Shown here in pieces: positions 6,951 through 9,796 of a stretch of 9,796 nucleotides of DNA. Position numbers and translations under genes: made by a program. The notes below the pieces were generated by a model. That model was not told the origin of the DNA, searched no databases, and was given only the letters and a program-made list of their open reading frames with translations. The stretch's first letter is position 1. Each line of letters opens with the position of its first letter. Source of the DNA: DATCJU01 sp036562635 (lineage in GTDB: Bacteria; Actinomycetota; Actinomycetes; Mycobacteriales; Pseudonocardiaceae); assembly GCA_036562635.1 (NCBI GenBank), contig DATCJU010000086.1, positions 1-9,796 on the forward strand. The letters are read 5' to 3'.

Positions 6951-7679
6951 TTACCGCTCGTCGGCGGGTGGTTGGCCCTCCGTCTCCGCCTCGGCCCCGC
7001 CGGTTTCCCCCTCGGTGTCCCGGGCCCGGATGCGGGCGTCGAACTCGCGCACCAGGTCCCGCAGCTCCAGCAGGCTCATCGAGTTCTGCGGCTCGGCCTC
7101 CGCCGTCTCCACCCGGCCGATCCGGTCCACGGCGAGCCGTTCCCCGAGGGTGGCGTCCAGCGGCAGGAACGTCATCGCCTGCCGGGCCGACTCGTCCAGG
7201 TCCGCCAGCTTCGGGTGGTGCACGGCGACGTCGACCAGTCCCTCGGCCTCGTCCAGTAGTGCGGCCACCCGCACCTCGCGCAGCGGCAACCGGTGGGGGC
7301 CGATGTTGACCGTGACCTCGGTGGGGTCGGGAACCGGAGGCACGGCGTCGTGGAACTCCCACACCGGGCTGGGCGGAGGCGCCGCCGCGATCCACGCGTC
7401 GGTGTAGGGACGCAGCTCGGGGTCGCCCTGTCCCGAGACGACCAGGGCGTAGATGGCCTTCTCACCCCGCTCCAGCGCGAAGTGCAGGTCGGGGTGCAGT
7501 GTGGCGACCAGCTCGCACAGCTCGTGCTCCACCCGGTGCGGTTCCCGGTCGCCCAGGGCGGCGCTGATCCGGGGCAGCAGCTCGTCCCATCCGCGCCAGA
7601 ACGCCGCCGCGGCCTCCTCCGGGGTCCGTACGTCCGGTTCGGGCTCGCTGGCACGCCGACGGCGCAGGAAGTTCCACAT
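6951..7679 (-). CDS. Conserved-looking hypothetical protein (242 aa), unrecognised
   Basis: I do not recognise a family with confidence. The 242-aa product starts MWNFLRRRRASEPEP, a basic then Pro/Glu-rich tail. A globular part follows: helix TPEEAAAAFWRGWDELLPRI (19-38), then a strand/loop run with LHPDLHFALERGEKAIYALV, then TDAWIAAAPPPSPVWEFHDA (93-112). The second half includes VDVAVHHPKLADLD and ARQAMTFLPLDATLGE. The last 25 residues are acidic and low-complexity (GETGGAEAETEGQPPAD). No signal peptide, transmembrane segment or catalytic motif is evident, so it is probably cytosolic. The ATG at 7679 was chosen because no in-frame ATG lies closer upstream; its ribosome site is weak. It sits between def and ligA on the same strand, 15 bp before ligA. 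Codon use is like its neighbours. Confidence 0.8.
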   Translation of the reverse strand: MWNFLRRRRASEPEPDVRTPEEAAAAFWRGWDELLPRISAALGDREPHRVEHELCELVATLHPDLHFALERGEKAIYALVVSGQGDPELRPYTDAWIAAAPPPSPVWEFHDAVPPVPDPTEVTVNIGPHRLPLREVRVAALLDEAEGLVDVAVHHPKLADLDESARQAMTFLPLDATLGERLAVDRIGRVETAEAEPQNSMSLLELRDLVREFDARIRARDTEGETGGAEAETEGQPPADER

Positions 7680-7722
7680 GGTCGTCCATTGTTCCGCAGC
7701 CGCTTCCCCCGAGTGGGCGTTT

Positions 7723-7746
7723 CCGCGTACCCGCCGGGTACTGCGG
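7723..7746 (-). terminator. Hairpin between def and the hypothetical gene
   Basis: GTACCC (7727-7732) pairs with GGGTAC (7736-7741) around a 3-nt loop, and flanking CCGC (7723-7726) pairs with GCGG (7743-7746) with one bulged base. It lies 12 bp past the def stop, inside the 79-bp gap before the hypothetical gene. It could partly terminate def transcription, giving ligA separate control, or act as a processing site. No U-run is present. Confidence 0.4.
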
Positions 7747-7758
7747 TGTGACGGCCGA

Positions 7759-8481
7759 TCAGTGCCCCACGTACTCCTTGCCCAGCTCCCGAGCCCGGGC
7801 CGCCCTCCGGGCGAAGGCCTCGTCCTGCCGGGCGGCCATCTCCCGCAGGGCGGCCGCACGCCGTCGCCGCGGCAGCCGGTCCAGGTACAGCATGCCGTTC
7901 AGGTGGTCGGTCTCGTGCTGCAGACAGCGGGCGAAGTACCCCCACCCCTCGATCACCAGGGGGTTGCCGTCCCGGTCCCGGCCCCGCACCACGGCACGGT
8001 CGGGCCGGGACACCCGCATGTAGGGGCCGGGGACCGACAGGCAGCCCTCCTCGGCCTCGACGAGTCGACGGTCGGCCGCGGGCAGTTCGTCGAGGACGGG
8101 GTTGACGATGTGGCCCACGTGCCGCACACCGTACTCGTCGGTGCAGTCCCAGACGAACAGCCGCAGGTCGACGCCGACCTGGTTCGCGGCCAGGCCCGCG
8201 CCTTCCGCGACGTAGAGCGTGGCGAACATGTCGTCGACGAGCCGGGTCAGCTCGGGGGTGCCGAACTCGGTGACCGGCCGGCAGGGGCGGTGCAGCACGT
8301 CCTCGCCGACGAGGGTGATCCGGCGTACCTCGCCCCGTTCGGCCTCGGGGGCGAACCGGGGGTAGGTATCGACGGGTTCGCCCTGCACCCGTACCCGACG
8401 GTCGGTCGGACCTCCGATCCCGGCCCTGGCGGCCATGTTCCCCACCACTCTCCTCAGCGCAGCACCCACCCACTTGCTCAT
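7759..8481 (-). CDS. def: Peptide deformylase
   Basis: Deformylase removes the N-formyl group from nascent proteins, using a metal ion held by one Cys and two His. All three motifs are present and intact: GAGLAANQ (94-101), EGCLS (145-149, metal ligand C147) and HETDH (H189, E190, H193). The 240-aa form has an unusually long N-terminus (about 50 residues before RRITLVGEDVLHRPC) and a basic, helical C-terminal tail. The start is open. ATG 8481 has no ribosome site but lies about 3 nt from a predicted transcription start. GTG 8445 has AGGAG (8450-8454) 4 nt upstream. ATG 8436 is a third option. It diverges from a winged-helix regulator with an operator between them, so it is probably under that regulator's control, unlike a typical def gene beside fmt. 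It may be an accessory paralogue. Confidence 0.95.
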   Translation of the reverse strand: MSKWVGAALRRVVGNMAARAGIGGPTDRRVRVQGEPVDTYPRFAPEAERGEVRRITLVGEDVLHRPCRPVTEFGTPELTRLVDDMFATLYVAEGAGLAANQVGVDLRLFVWDCTDEYGVRHVGHIVNPVLDELPAADRRLVEAEEGCLSVPGPYMRVSRPDRAVVRGRDRDGNPLVIEGWGYFARCLQHETDHLNGMLYLDRLPRRRRAAALREMAARQDEAFARRAARARELGKEYVGH

Positions 8482-8514
8482 GCACTTTGCACAGTAGCAG
8501 ACTTTGCAAAGTGC
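8482..8514. promoter_or_regulatory. Operator: ACTTTGC half-sites between def and the HTH regulator
   Basis: GCACTTTGC (8482-8490) is exactly reverse-complementary to GCAAAGTGC (8506-8514), with a 15-bp spacer. The right side also contains a perfect 12-bp palindrome ACTTTGCAAAGT (8501-8512). This gives three half-sites: two direct copies of ACTTTGC 17 bp apart (8484-8490 and 8501-8507) and one inverted copy. The element abuts def ATG 8481 and includes the GTG 8511 proposed as the regulator start. It is the natural binding site for the divergently encoded winged-helix protein; binding itself is inferred. Confidence 0.75.
8491..8496 (-). promoter_or_regulatory. Candidate -10 box for def inside the operator spacer
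   Basis: On the minus strand this reads TACTGT, matching TANNNT. With usual spacing, transcription would begin near 8484, three bases before ATG 8481, giving a nearly leaderless mRNA. It lies between operator half-sites, so a bound repressor would block it. The -35 region is weak. Confidence 0.35.
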
Positions 8515-9113
8515 GAACCCACGACAACGGAGAACCGGGCGGGGCCGGCCCCCGCTCCACCGCCTCCCTGCCCGACCACCCGGTGCGCACCGCGCTGCTG
8601 GAACTGCTCGCCGAGACCGGCACGATCACCGCCACCGAGGCGGCCCAACGCCTGGGCTACAGCTCGGGGCTGTGCTCCTTCCACCTGCGCCAGCTGGCCC
8701 GTCACGGGGTGATCGAGGAGGCGCCGCACCGAGGCCGCGGCCGCGTGCGCCCCTGGCGACTGCGGACGGAGTCGACGGACCACCCCACGGGCCAGGACGT
8801 ACCGGGCTTCAACGATCTGGCGCGCAGCCTGGAGGACGAGAGCTACCAGCGCTGGCTGGCCCACCGCGCACACGCCCCCGCCGAGTGGCAGCGGGACGAG
8901 TCGTTCAGCGCGGTGGTCCACCTGACACCCGAGGAGATGACCGAACTCGCCGAAGCTCTGCGCCGGGTGCTCCGCCCCTACCAGGAACGGGGCGAGCGAG
9001 GGCGAGGTCCGGCGGGCACCACCCCGGCCGGCGCGATCATCCGCTTGTTCCCCCTGCTGGCCGAACCATCGGACACAAAAGGGACATACCGGCCCGTGGA
9101 TACCGACGAGTAG
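8511..9113 (+). CDS. ArsR-like winged helix-turn-helix transcriptional regulator
   Basis: The protein is a DNA-binding regulator. Taking GTG 8511 gives 200 aa. The winged-helix domain spans about residues 22-84: DHPVRTALLELLAETGTITA, then the helix-turn-helix ATEAAQRLGYSSGLCSFHLR, then the wing GVIEEAPHRGRGRVRPWRL. The C-terminal half carries HLTPEEMTELAEALRRVL, a likely dimerisation or ligand helix, then a Gly/Pro/Arg linker and AIIRLFPLLAE. No metal-binding CxC typical of ArsR metal sensors is seen, so the signal is unknown. An in-frame TTG at 8487 would add 8 residues, but it lies inside the operator; neither start has a ribosome site, so leaderless translation from GTG 8511 is plausible. 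It is divergent from def, with only 29 bp between the two start codons, which suggests autoregulation and control of def. Confidence 0.85.
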   Translation: MRTHDNGEPGGAGPRSTASLPDHPVRTALLELLAETGTITATEAAQRLGYSSGLCSFHLRQLARHGVIEEAPHRGRGRVRPWRLRTESTDHPTGQDVPGFNDLARSLEDESYQRWLAHRAHAPAEWQRDESFSAVVHLTPEEMTELAEALRRVLRPYQERGERGRGPAGTTPAGAIIRLFPLLAEPSDTKGTYRPVDTDE

Positions 9114-9359
9114 GTTGACTGAAACGATGCAGAAAACGGTCGAACCACGTTCCACCGGTTGCCCTAACGTCGCACGCCGGGAAATCCGCTTCCCGCACTA
9201 ATACTCCGTCTGCCCACTTGTGCCCGGCACCGACGCGTGTCCGAAATATGGTGACGTGAGCAGCCCTCACCCGGGAAATGCTTCACCGTGCCACGCGCCG
9301 GCAGGGTGCGCCGACACGGTGCCCGGCTCACCGGTCTCCATGGACCCGGCTCTCACGCA

Positions 9360-9386
9360 CACCGGGTGGAACACCTCCACCCGGTG
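9360..9386 (+). promoter_or_regulatory. Leader hairpin 1 upstream of the M23 peptidase gene
   Basis: CACCGGGTGGA (9360-9370) pairs perfectly with TCCACCCGGTG (9376-9386) around the loop ACACC: 11 pairs with no mismatch. It is followed by a C-rich run, not U's. It lies 57 bp before the M23 start codon and 246 bp past the regulator stop. It could be a late terminator of the regulator transcript, an mRNA-stabilising structure, or part of a regulated leader. Confidence 0.65.
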
Positions 9387-9406
9387 CCCCCTGCAGATCC
9401 TGGACG

Positions 9407-9427
9407 CCGGTCCGCAGAACGGACCGG
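9407..9427 (+). promoter_or_regulatory. Leader hairpin 2 directly before the M23 ribosome site
   Basis: CCGGTCCG (9407-9414) pairs perfectly with CGGACCGG (9420-9427) around CAGAA: 8 pairs, all but one G-C. The 3' arm ends at the GGAGAGGA ribosome site (9428-9435), so folding could affect ribosome access. CCGGTC at 9331-9336 is an alternative partner for GACCGG (9422-9427). Confidence 0.6.
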
Positions 9428-9443
9428 GGAGAGGAACCAACCC

Positions 9444-9796
9444 ATGAGGCTCAAGCGAGTGCTTGGGGCCGGATTCGGTCTGCTGCTGAGCATCAGCGGT
9501 TTAAGCCTGGCCCAGGCGCCCGAGGCGCAGGCCGCGCCGAACTTCCAGATGCCGTTCCCCTGCGGCCAGGTGTGGTCGGGCCAGACCCGCACCAACCACA
9601 ACCCGCAGCTGTCCATCGACTTCAACCGCACCAACGATGACGGCGACCCGGTGGTGGCCTCGGCCGCCGGCACCGTCACCCGGGTGGCGAACGAGGGCTC
9701 GGTCAGCTACGGCCGGTGGATCGAGATCGACCACGGCGGCGGTTGGACCACCCGCTACGCCCACCTGTCCTCCCAGAAGGTCTCGGTGGGCCAGAA
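9444..9796 (+). CDS. Secreted M23-family metallopeptidase (partial, C-terminus beyond right edge)
   Basis: M23 enzymes are zinc endopeptidases that cut peptide cross-bridges of peptidoglycan. 117 residues are visible. Residues 1-31 form a Sec signal peptide: MRLKRV, a hydrophobic core (LGAGFGLLLSISGLSLA), and a probable cleavage after AQA before APNF. The mature part has VWSGQTRTNHNPQLSIDFNR, where H52 and D59 are candidate zinc ligands, then GDPVVASAAGTVTRV and WIEIDHGGGWTTRYAHLSS, with H107 as the usual active-site His. The second metal motif (HxH) lies beyond the edge. The H-to-D spacing is longer than in HxxxD enzymes. The start ATG 9444 has GGAGAGGA 8 nt upstream. Leu20 is encoded by TTA (9501-9503), the rare codon read by the bldA tRNA in streptomycetes. 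No downstream neighbour is visible. Confidence 0.93.
   Translation, partial: MRLKRVLGAGFGLLLSISGLSLAQAPEAQAAPNFQMPFPCGQVWSGQTRTNHNPQLSIDFNRTNDDGDPVVASAAGTVTRVANEGSVSYGRWIEIDHGGGWTTRYAHLSSQKVSVGQ

Larger units (their letters stand above)
9114..9443 (+). other. 330-bp intergenic region, likely promoter and structured leader of the M23 gene
   Basis: No convincing gene is seen. The first 130 bp are less GC-rich than the surrounding genes. TATGGT at 9247-9252 is a reasonable TANNNT -10 box without a clear -35; it would give a leader of about 185 nt. Inverted repeats are dense: GTGCC-c-GGCAC (9220-9230), GTGAG/CTCAC (9256-9270), CACCGTG/CACGGTG (9284-9290 with 9315-9321), then the two strong hairpins listed separately. 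CGGTGCCC is repeated at 9317-9324 and 9382-9389. No strong terminator for the upstream regulator was found. Confidence 0.5.

Noticed and set aside
4743..7259. 838-codon plus-strand open frame opposite ligA
   Set aside because: Same reason: ligA on the minus strand has every catalytic motif, and the antisense product has no recognisable domain.
7172..8635. 487-codon minus-strand frame spanning def, the operator and part of the regulator
   Set aside because: It runs out of frame through def and hypothetical coding sequence and across the divergent promoter; the translation is Arg/Pro/Gly-rich shadow sequence.
8478..9155. 225-codon minus-strand frame opposite the winged-helix regulator
   Set aside because: The plus strand encodes a clear winged-helix domain; the antisense frame has no motif.
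9407..9443. Possible ydaO-type c-di-AMP riboswitch, because of CGGGGAGAGGAACCAA before a wall hydrolase
   Set aside because: The other conserved pieces (GGGGTGAAT and the AATCCGTCAGCTAACC-like segment) are absent anywhere in 9114-9443, and the match directly abuts the start codon.
9220..9447. 75-codon plus-strand frame whose TGA overlaps the M23 start as ATGA, with an in-frame ATG at 9340
   Set aside because: No ribosome site precedes either start, its composition is low-complexity Pro/Gly/Thr, and both strong hairpins fall inside it; chance openness of a GC-rich leader explains it better.
1..9796. CRISPR array, tRNA or rRNA genes, insertion sequence or attachment site
   Set aside because: No regularly spaced repeats, no cloverleaf-like sequence, and no transposase or terminal inverted repeats were seen; gene content and composition look uniformly chromosomal.

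Overview
The window looks like chromosomal core DNA from a high-GC actinobacterium. Base composition is strongly GC-rich, GTG starts are common, start/stop overlaps are tight, and the gene order gatC / ACT-domain gene / ligA resembles Mycobacterium tuberculosis Rv3012c-Rv3013-Rv3014c. A Pseudonocardiales-type or related filamentous actinomycete is plausible, but the genus cannot be fixed from this sequence.

Layout. Positions 1-2636 (minus strand) carry gatC-gatA-gatB, the tRNA-dependent amidotransferase; gatB runs off the left edge. The three genes are joined by 4-bp GTGA and ATGA overlaps. A 254-bp divergent intergenic region follows, then an ACT-domain protein at 2891-3583 (plus). That gene ends in a 32-bp perfect palindrome shared with the convergent tandem GNAT acetyltransferase (3698-4714, minus). 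Upstream of the GNAT gene on the same strand lie ligA (NAD+-dependent DNA ligase), an unrecognised 242-aa protein, and a peptide deformylase, giving a probable def - hypothetical - ligA - GNAT transcription direction. A winged-helix regulator (8511-9113, plus) diverges from def. A 330-bp structured intergenic region leads to an exported M23 peptidase that is cut off by the right edge.

How the parts relate. GatCAB, LigA and deformylase are translation and DNA-replication housekeeping functions. The ACT protein may sense an amino acid, but nothing here shows which one. The most interesting non-coding signals are: (1) a compact def/regulator operator that sits on both start codons, suggesting autoregulated and near-leaderless transcription; (2) a leader before the ACT gene where one central segment can pair with either of two identical arms, one of them inside a four-codon reading frame containing Trp; (3) two strong hairpins directly before the M23 gene, which also carries a rare TTA leucine codon in its signal peptide. 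I saw no mobile element, tRNA, rRNA or CRISPR array, and no clear multi-gene novel system.
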